Below, piece after piece: positions 1-8,577 of a DNA stretch of 64,000 nucleotides. The stretch is from Alphaproteobacteria bacterium (GTDB lineage Bacteria; Pseudomonadota; Alphaproteobacteria; UBA8366; GCA-2717185), in NCBI GenBank assembly GCA_012103325.1, contig WLWY01000001.1:1-64000 (forward strand), given 5' to 3'. The notes under the pieces are model-generated. The model worked only from the letters and a program-made list of their open reading frames with translations. It was not told the DNA's origin and searched no databases. The translations under genes were made by a program, and so were the position numbers. Every line of letters starts with the position of its first letter. Position 1 is the first letter of the stretch.

Positions 1-1386
1 ACGGTGAAGGAGTTTCTGAAACGCGTTCCGGCGGAGCGAATGGCGCCCGGCGATGTGTGGTTCCTGAACCTGCCGGAAGTGGGCGGCAATCATCTGCCGG
101 ACGTGAAGGCGATCCGGCCGATCTTCATTGAGGGATCGCTGCAGGCTTTCGCCGTCAGCCTGGCGCATTGGGCCGATATCGGTGGTGCTGTTCCCGGCAG
201 CTACGTCGCGTACGCGACGGACGCCTGGCAGGAAGGGTTGCGTATCCCTCCGGTGCGCTTGTTCACCGCCGACGGCCCCGACCGCGAGAAGCTCGATTTC
301 GTGCTGGCCAATGTACGCGGTGCGCCGGAACGCGAAGGCGACATTTTGGCGCAGATGGCCGCGACCCGGTCTGCCGATTTGCGATTGCAGGACCTCTACG
401 AGCGGCATGGGCTGGAAACGGTCAACCGCACCATCACGGCGCTGCACGACCGGGCCGAGGCGCAGATGCGGGCCGCCATCGCGGATCTGCCGCCGGGCGA
501 ATATCACGGCGAAGACTGGCTCGACGATGACGGTATCGACGACCGGCGCATCGCCGTGCGTGTCCGCATCGTGTTGGAAAAAGACAAGGCGCTCTTCGAT
601 TTCTCCGCCTCCGACGATGCGACGCGCGGTCCGATCAATTCGACGCCCTTCATTGCCTCCGCCGCCGCCTTCTATGCGATGAAAGTGCTTACCGGCCCCG
701 AGATACAACCGAACGGCGGGTGTTATCGACCGCTCACGGTCATCACTCGGCCCGGATCGATCCTCGAACCCGGCATCGATCTGCCGGTCGTCGGCGGCAA
801 TCACGAAACCTCGCAGCGGGTTGCCGACGCAATCTTCCGCGCGCTGGAACCGGTTATCCCGGAGCGGGTTAGCGCCGGTGGTGCGACGACGTCCGGGCTG
901 CTCCTGTTCGGCGGCAAGCGGGCCGACGGTGCCTGGACAACGCTGTACGAAACCCATGGCGGTGGCGAAGGCGCGCGGATCGACCGCGACGGCGCGCCGG
1001 TTATCCGGGTGCATTTGTCCAATGTGATGAACACGCCAGCGGAAATCATCGAGGCCGAATATCCGATCCGCATCGAATGCCAGCGGCTGCGGCAGGGTTC
1101 CGGCGGCGCCGGCGCGCATCAAGGCGGCGAGGGACTGCATCGCGAATATCACGTGCTGGCGGACGAGATGTCATTGACGACGATGTTCGAGCGGCGGATC
1201 ATTCCGCCCTACGGTTTGCAAGGCGGCAAAGACGGCGCACCATTTCGCGTCGATGTGATCGGCGCGGACGGTTCGCGCCGCGAGTTGCCGGGCAAGACGA
1301 ACGTCCGTTTGGGACGCGGCGACACGGTCGTGATGGAAAGCAGCGGCGGCGGCGGGTACGGCAAGCCCGCCGGCGACGAAACGTAA
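1..1386 (+). CDS. Hydantoinase B/oxoprolinase family protein, 5'-partial
   Basis: ATP-dependent hydantoinase/5-oxoprolinase-type amidohydrolase, B subunit (HyuB); family members open cyclic amides such as N-methylhydantoins together with an A subunit. The visible 460 residues carry the family signature GGNHLPDVK near residue 28 and the glycine-rich C-terminal core ending in SSGGGGYG. HyuB proteins are normally about 550-600 residues and the frame is open to base 1, so the N-terminus lies outside the window; the GTG at base 4 is probably internal. The partner HyuA would be expected upstream. An SDR follows after 16 bp on the same strand, suggesting one operon with the downstream molybdenum hydroxylase. 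The true substrate cannot be read from sequence. Confidence 0.9.
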   Translation, partial: TVKEFLKRVPAERMAPGDVWFLNLPEVGGNHLPDVKAIRPIFIEGSLQAFAVSLAHWADIGGAVPGSYVAYATDAWQEGLRIPPVRLFTADGPDREKLDFVLANVRGAPEREGDILAQMAATRSADLRLQDLYERHGLETVNRTITALHDRAEAQMRAAIADLPPGEYHGEDWLDDDGIDDRRIAVRVRIVLEKDKALFDFSASDDATRGPINSTPFIASAAAFYAMKVLTGPEIQPNGGCYRPLTVITRPGSILEPGIDLPVVGGNHETSQRVADAIFRALEPVIPERVSAGGATTSGLLLFGGKRADGAWTTLYETHGGGEGARIDRDGAPVIRVHLSNVMNTPAEIIEAEYPIRIECQRLRQGSGGAGAHQGGEGLHREYHVLADEMSLTTMFERRIIPPYGLQGGKDGAPFRVDVIGADGSRRELPGKTNVRLGRGDTVVMESSGGGGYGKPAGDET

Positions 1387-1402
1387 AACAGGGGGAAAGA
1401 CC

Positions 1403-2185
1403 ATGAGACTCGAAAACAAGATCGCCATTATCACCGGCGCCGCGAAGGGCATGGGTAGCGCGATCACCCGGACCCTGGGGCGCGAAGGGGCAGACATGAT
1501 GCTCGCCGCACGCGACGTGGCACCCCTCGAAGAGGTTGCCGAGGAAGTCCGAGCGATGGGCCGGCGAGTGGAAACGATATCCGCCGATGTGACGGACCCA
1601 AAGCAGGTCGAGGCGATGGTCGCCCGCACCAAGGAAGCGTTCGGCGGCCGCATCGATATCCTGGCCAATGTCGCGGGCACCACGGGGCCAATCGAAACGC
1701 CAGTTCAGGACATCGACCCGGACGATTTTCTGGAGGTGCTCGACATTAACGTGCGCGGCACCTTTCTGCCGATCAAATACACGCTGCCGACCATGATCGC
1801 GCAGAAATACGGCAAGATCGTCAATATTGGCGGCTCGTCCGGGTTGCGCGGCTACAAATACCGCACCGCCTACAGCTCATCAAAATGGGCCCTGCGCGGC
1901 CTGACCCGCACCATCGCGCTCGAAGCGGGGCCGCACAATGTGAACGTTAATATCGTCATGCCGGGCATCGTCCACACGCCGCGCATGAACAAGCTATGCG
2001 AGGAAAAAGCCAAGGTGCGCGGCTGGACCTTCGAGCAGGTTTATCAGGAATATGTCGAGGAAATGTGTCTCGGCCGCGTGACCGAGCCTGAAGACGTTGC
2101 GGACGCGGTGCTATATTGCGCGAGCGACGAAAGCAAGAACATGACGGGCCAGAAGATATCCGTCGACGGCGGCTGGGACGTATAG
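1403..2185 (+). CDS. SDR family NAD(P)-dependent oxidoreductase
   Basis: Classical short-chain dehydrogenase/reductase of 260 residues, the usual length for the family. It has the N-terminal cofactor motif TGAAKGMG (residues 10-17), the NVAG-like core motif, the catalytic Ser in GGSSG, the YSSSK Tyr/Lys pair, and the typical C-terminal end around SVDGGWDV. A good ribosome site (GGGGGAAAG) precedes the ATG. It probably oxidises or reduces a hydroxyl/keto group of an intermediate of the pathway encoded by its neighbours (HyuB before, CoxM 21 bp after). The specific substrate is unknown. Confidence 0.92.
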   Translation: MRLENKIAIITGAAKGMGSAITRTLGREGADMMLAARDVAPLEEVAEEVRAMGRRVETISADVTDPKQVEAMVARTKEAFGGRIDILANVAGTTGPIETPVQDIDPDDFLEVLDINVRGTFLPIKYTLPTMIAQKYGKIVNIGGSSGLRGYKYRTAYSSSKWALRGLTRTIALEAGPHNVNVNIVMPGIVHTPRMNKLCEEKAKVRGWTFEQVYQEYVEEMCLGRVTEPEDVADAVLYCASDESKNMTGQKISVDGGWDV

Positions 2186-2206
2186 AGGACACGGGGAGGG
2201 AGCGCG

Positions 2207-3058
2207 ATGCTGCGCGAATTTGAACTGGACATGCCGGGCAACCTGCAGGAGACGCTGGCCAGACTGCCCGGCGGGACGCTGCTTGCCGGCGGCACCAACC
2301 TGCTGGTCGACCTTCGTGCACGCCGCGAAGACGCTGAGCGGCTCATCTGGCTTGGCAACATCGACGGCTTCCGCGATATAAAGATCGAAGATGGCCGCGT
2401 AATCATCGGCGGCGGCACGACGATTGGCGATCTCCTCCGCAACCCCGCAATGGCCGAAGCGGCACCGTCGCTGGTCGCCGCCGCCCGCGTGTTCGGCGGC
2501 CAGATGGTGCGCAATCAGGCGACGGTCGCGGGCAATGTCTGTTCCGGATCGCCCGCCGCCGACACGGTACCGCCGCTGCTCTCTCTCGATGCGGAAGTCC
2601 ATCTGACCTGCAGCACCGGCTCTCGCACCGTGCCGCTCAACGACTTCTACACAGGCTTCAAGACAAACCAGCGCAAACATGACGAGTTGGTCACCGGCCT
2701 GTCCTGGGCGGCGCCCGGACCGCACACCGCCAACCTGTTCTACAAGCTGGCGCGCCGCAAGGGCGATGCGATCACGGTCGTCGGCGTCGCCGTAACCGTG
2801 ACGCGGGACGGCGACCGTTGCACAGAAGCACGCATCGCGCTGGGCGCGGTCGGCCCGACCGTATTCCGCGCGAAGGATGCCGAGGCAATGCTTACCGGTG
2901 AACCGCTAGCAGATGATCTAATCGACTCTGCCGCCCGCAAGGCGATGGAAGAGTCCAGTCCGATCGACGATTTGCGAGCCTCGGCCGATTATCGACGCCA
3001 TTGCATTCATGTCCTGACACGGCGATTGCTGAAGCAAGCCTGGGAGGACGCGGCATGA
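2207..3058 (+). CDS. Xanthine dehydrogenase family FAD-binding subunit (CoxM-type)
   Basis: Medium, FAD-binding subunit of a molybdenum hydroxylase, 283 residues (normal for CoxM). The FAD-binding loop LAGGTNLLVDLRA lies near residues 25-37, and a second nucleotide-contact segment around residues 100-112 reads RNQATVAGNVCSGSP. It passes electrons from the 2Fe-2S subunit to the final acceptor. The ATG has a strong GGGGAGGGAG site, and the stop overlaps the start of the next gene as ATGA, so M, S and L subunits are translationally coupled. Confidence 0.93.
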   Translation: MLREFELDMPGNLQETLARLPGGTLLAGGTNLLVDLRARREDAERLIWLGNIDGFRDIKIEDGRVIIGGGTTIGDLLRNPAMAEAAPSLVAAARVFGGQMVRNQATVAGNVCSGSPAADTVPPLLSLDAEVHLTCSTGSRTVPLNDFYTGFKTNQRKHDELVTGLSWAAPGPHTANLFYKLARRKGDAITVVGVAVTVTRDGDRCTEARIALGAVGPTVFRAKDAEAMLTGEPLADDLIDSAARKAMEESSPIDDLRASADYRRHCIHVLTRRLLKQAWEDAA

Positions 3059-3543
3059 GCCTCGAGAAAGCGATTACGGTCGAAATCAACGGCGTCGCCC
3101 GCGAATTGAGCGCGCCGGCCAACGAAACGCTGCTCGATTGTCTGCGCCGGCATGGTCAGTTCGAGGTCAAGAGCGGCTGCGAGAAAGGCGATTGCGGTGC
3201 CTGCGCGGTGCAGATCGATGGCGAAGCCGTGGATAGCTGTCTGACCCTCGCCTGGATGGTTGAAGGCAAGAAGGTCACGACCCTCGAAGGACTCAACGAT
3301 GCGGATAGCCCGCACCCTTTGATCGCGGCGTTCCTCGAACATGGCGCCGTGCAATGCGGCTACTGCACACCGGGGATCATGATCGCCGCCGAAGCGATGC
3401 TGCGCGACATACCGGACCCGACAGACGACGACATCGCGCTCGCCTTGAGCGGTAATCTGTGCCGCTGCACCGGCTACACGAAAATCTTCACGGCCATCAA
3501 ACAGGCCGCGGAAGTCTTGCGTGCGGGAGGTGGCGATGACTGA
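3055..3543 (+). CDS. (2Fe-2S)-binding subunit of molybdenum hydroxylase (CoxS-type)
   Basis: Small iron-sulfur subunit, 162 residues. The N-terminal plant-ferredoxin-like cluster is bound by C42, C47, C50 and C62 (GCEKGDCGAC...SC); the second all-helical cluster by C101, C104, C136 and C138 (CGYC...CRC). This is the canonical order for CoxS/XdhS subunits. The frame is open further upstream, but the ATG at 3055 overlapping the stop of the FAD subunit is the natural start. The end overlaps the large-subunit start by 8 bp. Confidence 0.93.
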   Translation: MSLEKAITVEINGVARELSAPANETLLDCLRRHGQFEVKSGCEKGDCGACAVQIDGEAVDSCLTLAWMVEGKKVTTLEGLNDADSPHPLIAAFLEHGAVQCGYCTPGIMIAAEAMLRDIPDPTDDDIALALSGNLCRCTGYTKIFTAIKQAAEVLRAGGGDD

Positions 3544-5848
3544 TCAAGAAATCCCGTATCGTCAGGCCGAGGCCAATGTCGTCCTGCGGCAGGTCGGCAA
3601 GCCGCTGGAACGGACCGATGCCGAGGGCAAGGCGACTGGGCGCACCCGCTACGCCGGCGACTACACAATGCCCGGCATGCTGCACGCCAAGGTTCTGCGC
3701 AGCGACATCGCCAGCGGCCGCTTGAAACACCTCGACGCTTCGAAGGCGCGGGCACTGCCCGGCGTCGTCTGTGTTTTGACAGCGCAAGACCTGCCCGACC
3801 GCCTCGCAGCCACGGACATGCCGGGACAGACGGGGCAGAAGCGCGCGTCGACGGATCGGCAAATCCTGGTGCGCGAGATCATCCGCCATCATGGCGAGCC
3901 GCTGGCCTTGATCGCGGCGGAAACACCGGCGATTGCCGACAAAGCCTATGATCTGATCGAGTATGAGATCGAGCCTATGCCGGGCGTATACGACACCGAA
4001 GCGGCGCTCGATCCCGGCGCGCCCATCGTGACCGAACCGGACAACATCGTCGGCGAACACAAGATCCGCAAAGGCGACACCGAGAAAGGCTTCGCCGAAG
4101 CCGACCACATTATCGAGAACACCTTCCACACCCAGTTCATCGAGCACGCCTTCCTGGAACCCGAAGTCGGCCTCGCCTGGGTGGACGAAAACGGCGTCGT
4201 CAACATCCGCATGTCGACGCAGGTCATCGAACATTTCCGCTTTATCGCCGACGCGCTGGGCGTGCCGCACAACAAGGTACGTATATTGGGCGCGATGGTC
4301 GGCGGCGGCTTCGGCGGTAAGGAAGACATCACGGTCGAACTTTATCTGGCCCTGCTGGCGCAGGCGACGCGGCGGCCGGTGCGGCTCGCCTATACCCGCG
4401 AGGACTCGTTCGTCGGCCATGGCAAGCGCCACCCCTTTTCGGTCTCGCACAAGACCGGCGTCACCAAGGACGGCAAGATCACCGCGCTGGAAGTCAAAAT
4501 CAGCGCGGATTCCGGCGCCTACGTGTTCCTCAGCCCCTACGTGCTGCTGTATTGCGCCGTCGCGGCACCCGGCCCCTACCGGATCGACAACGTCAAGATC
4601 GACTCCGCTGCGATTGCCACCAACAACATGTACACCAGCGCCTTCCGAGGCTTCGGCGCGGCGCAGGCCTGCGTCGCCTACGAAGCGCAGATGGACGAAA
4701 TCGCGAAGACCCTCGGCATCGACCGATTTGAATTGCGGCGGCGCAATTTCATGCGGACGGGCGACAAGACAGCCACGGGACAAACCGTCGAAAGCGCCAT
4801 CTGGGCCGACGAATGCATGACACAAGCGCTCGAAGCCCTGGGTGAAAAAACGGCCGCCAGCGGCCCGATCAAGATTGGCCGCGGCGTCGCGACCTATCAG
4901 CAAAGTTACGGCCGCATTACCTGGTTCCATGACACCTCGGAAGCCTGGGTCGGCATCGAAGTCGACGGCACCGTGATTGTCCGTTCCGGCGTCACCGATA
5001 TCGGCGCGGGCCAGGCCTCGGCGCTTGGTCAGATCGCCGCCGAGCTGCTCGGCGTCGGGCTCGACGACGTGGTCATCTACAACAGCGATTCCGCCGTCAC
5101 ACCGCTTGCAGGGACGACAACCGCAACGCGGGCGCTTTATATGACCGGACGTGCCGTGCACACTGCGAGCTCGAACCTGCGCGAGCGTCTCGTTGCGTTT
5201 GCCGCACAGGAGCTGGATGCACGGCCCGACGAGGTCGATCTGGCGAACGGGCAGGCTTTCGTCCCGGACGACCCCTCGAAATCGATGTCGCTGAAGGATC
5301 TCGCGGCGCGCGGCGCGTCGGAAGGGCTGGAGCGATCCGAACTCGCCATGTTCCGCGCGCCCTTCACCGACCCCATCGATCAAGAGACGGGACAAGGCCC
5401 GGTCTTCCCCGACTTCACCTATGGCTGCCATGCGGTCGAAGTTGCCGTCGATACGGAAACCGGCGAAGTCACGGTTCTGAAAAGCGTCGGCGCTCACGAC
5501 ATCGGTCAGGCAATCAACCCACAAGCAGTCGAAGGCCAGATCGAGGGCGGTGCCCTGATGGGCCAGGGCTACGCGCTCAGCGAAGAGCTGATCTATCAGG
5601 AGGGCAAGCTGGTCAGCCCGAGCTTCAGCGAATACCTGATCCCGACTTCGATGGATATGCCGGAGATCAAATGCATCATCCTGGAATCCCGCAGCGGCCT
5701 CGGCCCGTTCGGCGCCAAGGGCATCGGCGAACCCAGCCTGACCCCGGTCGCGCCGGCCATCGCCAACGCCGTCGCCGACGCCATCGGCACCCGCGTCTTC
5801 GATCTGCCGATCACACCGGAGAAAATCGTACGGGCGCTGCGGGAGTAA
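3536..5848 (+). CDS. Molybdopterin-binding subunit of xanthine dehydrogenase family hydroxylase (CoxL-type)
   Basis: Catalytic large subunit, 770 residues, binding the molybdenum-cytosine-dinucleotide cofactor and hydroxylating its substrate with water-derived oxygen. Visible cofactor motifs are VGGGFGGKED (about residue 256), the AFRGFGAAQ loop (about 369) and the C-terminal GAKGIGEP with the presumed catalytic Glu near residue 730. The loop lacks the AYXCSFR signature of form I CO dehydrogenase, so this is an aldehyde, purine or N-heterocycle/aryl-CoA type hydroxylase rather than a CO oxidiser. I chose ATG 3536 because GGGAGGT precedes it; an ATG at 3521 is also in frame. Substrate unknown; with HyuB in the operon a cyclic N-containing compound is plausible. 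Confidence 0.93.
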   Translation: MTDQEIPYRQAEANVVLRQVGKPLERTDAEGKATGRTRYAGDYTMPGMLHAKVLRSDIASGRLKHLDASKARALPGVVCVLTAQDLPDRLAATDMPGQTGQKRASTDRQILVREIIRHHGEPLALIAAETPAIADKAYDLIEYEIEPMPGVYDTEAALDPGAPIVTEPDNIVGEHKIRKGDTEKGFAEADHIIENTFHTQFIEHAFLEPEVGLAWVDENGVVNIRMSTQVIEHFRFIADALGVPHNKVRILGAMVGGGFGGKEDITVELYLALLAQATRRPVRLAYTREDSFVGHGKRHPFSVSHKTGVTKDGKITALEVKISADSGAYVFLSPYVLLYCAVAAPGPYRIDNVKIDSAAIATNNMYTSAFRGFGAAQACVAYEAQMDEIAKTLGIDRFELRRRNFMRTGDKTATGQTVESAIWADECMTQALEALGEKTAASGPIKIGRGVATYQQSYGRITWFHDTSEAWVGIEVDGTVIVRSGVTDIGAGQASALGQIAAELLGVGLDDVVIYNSDSAVTPLAGTTTATRALYMTGRAVHTASSNLRERLVAFAAQELDARPDEVDLANGQAFVPDDPSKSMSLKDLAARGASEGLERSELAMFRAPFTDPIDQETGQGPVFPDFTYGCHAVEVAVDTETGEVTVLKSVGAHDIGQAINPQAVEGQIEGGALMGQGYALSEELIYQEGKLVSPSFSEYLIPTSMDMPEIKCIILESRSGLGPFGAKGIGEPSLTPVAPAIANAVADAIGTRVFDLPITPEKIVRALRE

Positions 5849-5901
5849 CCGCCGTGCAGAAACCGCTTGCTAAGAGGAAACAAAAGTAGAACAATCGGTC
5901 G

Positions 5902-6168
5902 ATGGATCAGAAGCTAACACCTGAACAATCCAATGCGATCGAACGCCTTATCGAGGCTGGTGTTTTCGCCTCCAGGGATGAAGCGATCGCTCAAAGTTTC
6001 GAGTGGTTGAAAGACGAAGCCGACAAGCTCGACGCTATCCGCAAGAAAATCGAAACCAGCCTGAGACAGTCTGCCCGAGGAGAATCCCTTACTCTGGATG
6101 CCGACGAGATTTGGCAGCAAGTTCGTGAGCGTTTGAATAAAGAGGCGGCACAGCCCTCCGTAACATGA
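5902..6168 (+). CDS. ParD-like antitoxin, locus 1
   Basis: Small acidic-tailed protein of 88 residues resembling ParD/CC2985-family ribbon-helix-helix antitoxins: a short N-terminal DNA-binding segment (about residues 5-35) followed by a helical toxin-binding tail rich in Glu/Lys (about 38-80, ending EIWQQVRERLNKE). It should neutralise the downstream ParE-like toxin and repress its own promoter. The stop overlaps the toxin start as ATGA. It begins 53 bp after the molybdenum hydroxylase gene, in the same direction, so read-through is possible. Confidence 0.8.
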   Translation: MDQKLTPEQSNAIERLIEAGVFASRDEAIAQSFEWLKDEADKLDAIRKKIETSLRQSARGESLTLDADEIWQQVRERLNKEAAQPSVT

Positions 6169-6476
6169 GCCGGGCGCTCATAACGCCCGAGGCAGCAGCC
6201 GATTTAACCGACATTGCTTATTTCATCGCGCAGGACAATCCCGATCGCGCAAAATCGTTCACTCGGGAGATTGTCGCGCATTGCCACCGGCTGGCGAACA
6301 CACCGCATGCCGGCCGCGCCCGGCCGGAACTCGGTCCCGGCGTTCGCAGCATCCCACACGGCCAATATGTGATCTTCTATCGCCTCATCGAGGCCGGTAC
6401 AGAGATACTGCATATTAAGCGGGGACTTAAACCGGCATTTCTAAAAATTGTCCCGCGCGAAGGTATGAGACCGTAA
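6165..6476 (+). CDS. RelE/ParE-family toxin, locus 1
   Basis: 103-residue toxin of the RelE/ParE superfamily. Typical features are the N-terminal helix A-A-A-D-L-T-D-I-A-Y (residues 8-17), the arginine-rich HAGRARPELGPGVRSIPHG strand region near residues 45-63, and a C-terminal YVIFYRLIE...ILHIKRG beta hairpin. ParE members poison DNA gyrase, RelE members cleave mRNA; the first is more likely because of the ParD-type partner. Translationally coupled to the antitoxin by a 4-bp overlap. Confidence 0.85.
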   Translation: MSRALITPEAAADLTDIAYFIAQDNPDRAKSFTREIVAHCHRLANTPHAGRARPELGPGVRSIPHGQYVIFYRLIEAGTEILHIKRGLKPAFLKIVPREGMRP

Positions 6477-6555
6477 TACAAGACAGGCACCTGCTTCTTC
6501 GATTGGCGGTCTGTACCGGAAACAATTTGCAGACACTATGGAAAACTCGTCTCGA

Positions 6556-6846
6556 TCACAAATGGCGGAGCGGATCTTGACGTTCGTGCAAGATCCGCAT
6601 GATCTCAATTCTGTCATCTCGAACGCGATAATAGATCGAATGACGAGCATGGATATGCCGTCGGTACCCCGGCCTGATGTGACCATGGTCGCGTCCCATC
6701 AGCGGATTTTCCGCGAGCGAGGAGAATAGCTTCGTTAGGTCGTCTCGATAACGCCTCGCCTGATCGAGGCCGAAGCTTGTTATCGTATAGTCGGCAATCT
6801 GATTAATATCTCTTTCCGCCGCTTTCGAAAGCAGATATCTAGCCAT
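6556..6846 (-). CDS. RelE/ParE-family toxin, locus 2
   Basis: 96-residue ParE-like toxin on the minus strand, convergent with the first toxin 79 bp away. Family motifs include the start LLSKAAERDINQIADYTI (residues 5-22), ENPLMGRDHGHIRPGYRRH around 51-69, and the C-terminal SIYYRVRDDRIEIMRILHERQD. It is similar in plan to the toxin at 6165 but clearly divergent in sequence, so this is not a recent duplication. It overlaps the end of its antitoxin gene by 8 bp. Confidence 0.87.
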   Translation of the reverse strand: MARYLLSKAAERDINQIADYTITSFGLDQARRYRDDLTKLFSSLAENPLMGRDHGHIRPGYRRHIHARHSIYYRVRDDRIEIMRILHERQDPLRHL

Positions 6847-7093
6847 TCTTCGCCAAATGCCGCGCCTCGGCCTCGGTCCAAATCTGATCGATGGACTTTT
6901 CGCTTAAACCGCTCGCTTCTGCCTCGTCTAGTATCGAGCGCAACTTGGTCTCGACAGCGTGACGTTCCTGATCGTGGCGGATCAGATCGCGGAAATACTC
7001 GCTATCGTTGGCATAACGTCCCATCGCAATCTGTGCCTTTACCCAGCTTTCCATTGCGCTTGGAATGGTGATCGTTTTTCGGGTCATCTTCAT
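6839..7093 (-). CDS. ParD-like antitoxin, locus 2
   Basis: 84-residue ParD-family antitoxin: a ribbon-helix-helix N-terminus (RKTITIPSAMESWVKAQI, residues 5-22, then SEYFRDLIRHD) and a helical toxin-binding C-terminus (about residues 45-80). The AAGGAG ribosome site lies 8 bases before the ATG. Upstream sits a promoter overlapped by a perfect 15-bp palindrome, as expected for an autoregulated antitoxin-toxin operon. The toxin follows with an 8-bp overlap. Confidence 0.87.
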   Translation of the reverse strand: MKMTRKTITIPSAMESWVKAQIAMGRYANDSEYFRDLIRHDQERHAVETKLRSILDEAEASGLSEKSIDQIWTEAEARHLAKNG

Positions 7094-7113
7094 GCTTCGA
7101 TCTCCTTAGTCGA

Positions 7114-7142
7114 AGCATATCATATGCTGAAAATATGATCAA
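7114..7142 (-). promoter_or_regulatory. Promoter and palindromic operator of toxin-antitoxin locus 2
   Basis: On the minus strand a TTGATC -35 box (7137-7142) is spaced by 17 bp from a TATGCT -10 box (7114-7119). The -10 box is part of a perfect palindrome, AGCATAT-C-ATATGCT, at 7114-7128. A second inverted repeat, CTTCGA/TCGAAG, flanks the ribosome site nearer the gene. The arrangement fits repression by a dimeric RHH antitoxin; this function is inferred. Confidence 0.6.
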
Positions 7143-7171
7143 AATCATACTAACAGCGTATAGACCACACA

Positions 7172-8554
7172 TTAAGAACCATATTTCCCAATTAAATCCC
7201 GCGCCCGCGCCGCCGCGTCTTCCGGGATCGTATGGCGGGCCGGGAAATCGCCGGCGGGTTTGGTCGCATCGATGATCATCTTGGCGGTCAACCCGTCATG
7301 GTTGGACGGGTCGAGGATCGCGCCCATGCAGTTCTTCAGGATGTCCACGTCCGTGTCCGCCTGCATCCGGGTACAGATTGCCCACATCACGTCCTGATCG
7401 CTGGCGATGTCGACATCGCTGTCGACGACGACCGCCAATTTTAGGCTAAGATCTTCGCCAAGTGCGGTCGCGGCGGCGTTCTTCGCTTGACCCGGCGCCG
7501 GGTTGTTCATCGCGATATAGACATGCATCCGGCAAGTGCCGGATTTCGGCATCGCCACGCCGGTGACGTTGGGATAGTTCTGCCGCAGCACCTTGAGCAG
7601 CCGCGCCTCCATCGGCACCGCCAGCAGCCCGGTATGTTCGGCGGAGATGCCGGAGACGATGTCCTGATAGATCGCGTCCTTGCGGTGCAGGATCGCGGTG
7701 ACGTCGATGACGTGCTGCGTGGAACGCGCGGAAGCATACCCCGTGAATTCGGCGAATGGCCCTTCGCCAATCTGTTCGCCCGGCACGATGTGGCCCTCGA
7801 TGACGAACTCCGCATAAGCCGGCGCCTCGACGGGCACCGTCACGCCCGGGACCAATTCCAGCGCCTGGCCCATGAACCCGCCGGCGACCGCGTATTCGTC
7901 CGCATCGATCGCGCCTTTCCAGAGCCCACTGCCGAAGGCAAAGCGCGGGTGCCCGCCGATCACGATGGAAACCGGAATCGGTTCGTCGCGTTCCGCCGCC
8001 CGCTGCGCGTAGTTCCAGAGGTGCCGGCGGCTGTGCAGGCTGGTGCCGAAGCGGGTCTTGCCCATCACCTGCAGCCGGTGATAGCTGGCGTTGCGGACAC
8101 CTGTGTCCGGGTCCTTGGCAACAACGATCCCGTTGGTCACGTAGCGGCCGCCATCCTCGGCAAAGTGGTTCAGGATCGGCAAATAGTCGAGATCGACGTC
8201 ATCGCCGGTCAGCACCACGTCGAGGACCGGGCCGGTATCACGGACCACCGGTTCGATCGTTTCCTCGCCCAACCCGGCCCAGGTCTCGATCAGATCCTCT
8301 TCTGCCACACCGAGTGCCTGGGCATAGCGCCGCCGGTCGCCGAACAGGTTGGTCACGACGGGAAACGGCGAGTCGCCGACCTTCTCGAACCAGATCACCG
8401 GCGCGCGGCCTAGCCTTTCCAGCTCCATCGCCACTGCCGTCACGTCGAAATCGATCCCGACCGGCTCGGGGATGCGCATGATGCTGCCCGGATCGATTTC
8501 CTCGAGCTCGTCGAGAAAACTTCGCAGATCCATAATCTTTTCGTTCGAGCGCAT
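7172..8554 (-). CDS. UbiD family decarboxylase
   Basis: 460-residue member of the UbiD (de)carboxylase family, which uses prenylated FMN to decarboxylate aromatic or unsaturated acids. Recognisable stretches include NASYHRLQVMGKTRFG (about residues 154-169), ARRHLW/SRRHLWNYAQRA, IGGHPRFAFGSG, and EGPFAEFTGYAS (about 265-276) with the conserved acidic residues of the active site. The length is slightly below UbiD itself (about 490). No UbiX-type prenyltransferase is visible nearby, so prFMN must come from elsewhere. ATG 8554 is preferred because GGAGAAGG precedes it; ATG 8533 is possible. It follows the FAD oxidoreductase gene by 23 bp, so the two are probably co-transcribed. Confidence 0.88.
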   Translation of the reverse strand: MRSNEKIMDLRSFLDELEEIDPGSIMRIPEPVGIDFDVTAVAMELERLGRAPVIWFEKVGDSPFPVVTNLFGDRRRYAQALGVAEEDLIETWAGLGEETIEPVVRDTGPVLDVVLTGDDVDLDYLPILNHFAEDGGRYVTNGIVVAKDPDTGVRNASYHRLQVMGKTRFGTSLHSRRHLWNYAQRAAERDEPIPVSIVIGGHPRFAFGSGLWKGAIDADEYAVAGGFMGQALELVPGVTVPVEAPAYAEFVIEGHIVPGEQIGEGPFAEFTGYASARSTQHVIDVTAILHRKDAIYQDIVSGISAEHTGLLAVPMEARLLKVLRQNYPNVTGVAMPKSGTCRMHVYIAMNNPAPGQAKNAAATALGEDLSLKLAVVVDSDVDIASDQDVMWAICTRMQADTDVDILKNCMGAILDPSNHDGLTAKMIIDATKPAGDFPARHTIPEDAAARARDLIGKYGS

Positions 8555-8577
8555 GGCGACCTTCTCCGGCTTTTCTT

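Noticed and set aside
3497..5524. Long open frame (675 codons) on the minus strand, antisense to the molybdenum hydroxylase large subunit
   Set aside because: The plus-strand protein has every family motif. The antisense product is Arg/Asp/Gly/His-rich with no domain, as expected from GC-rich codon shadowing.
3536..5848. CoxL as a CO dehydrogenase
   Set aside because: The AYXCSFR active-site loop of form I CODH is absent; the loop reads AFRGFGAAQ, so the general hydroxylase family name is used instead.
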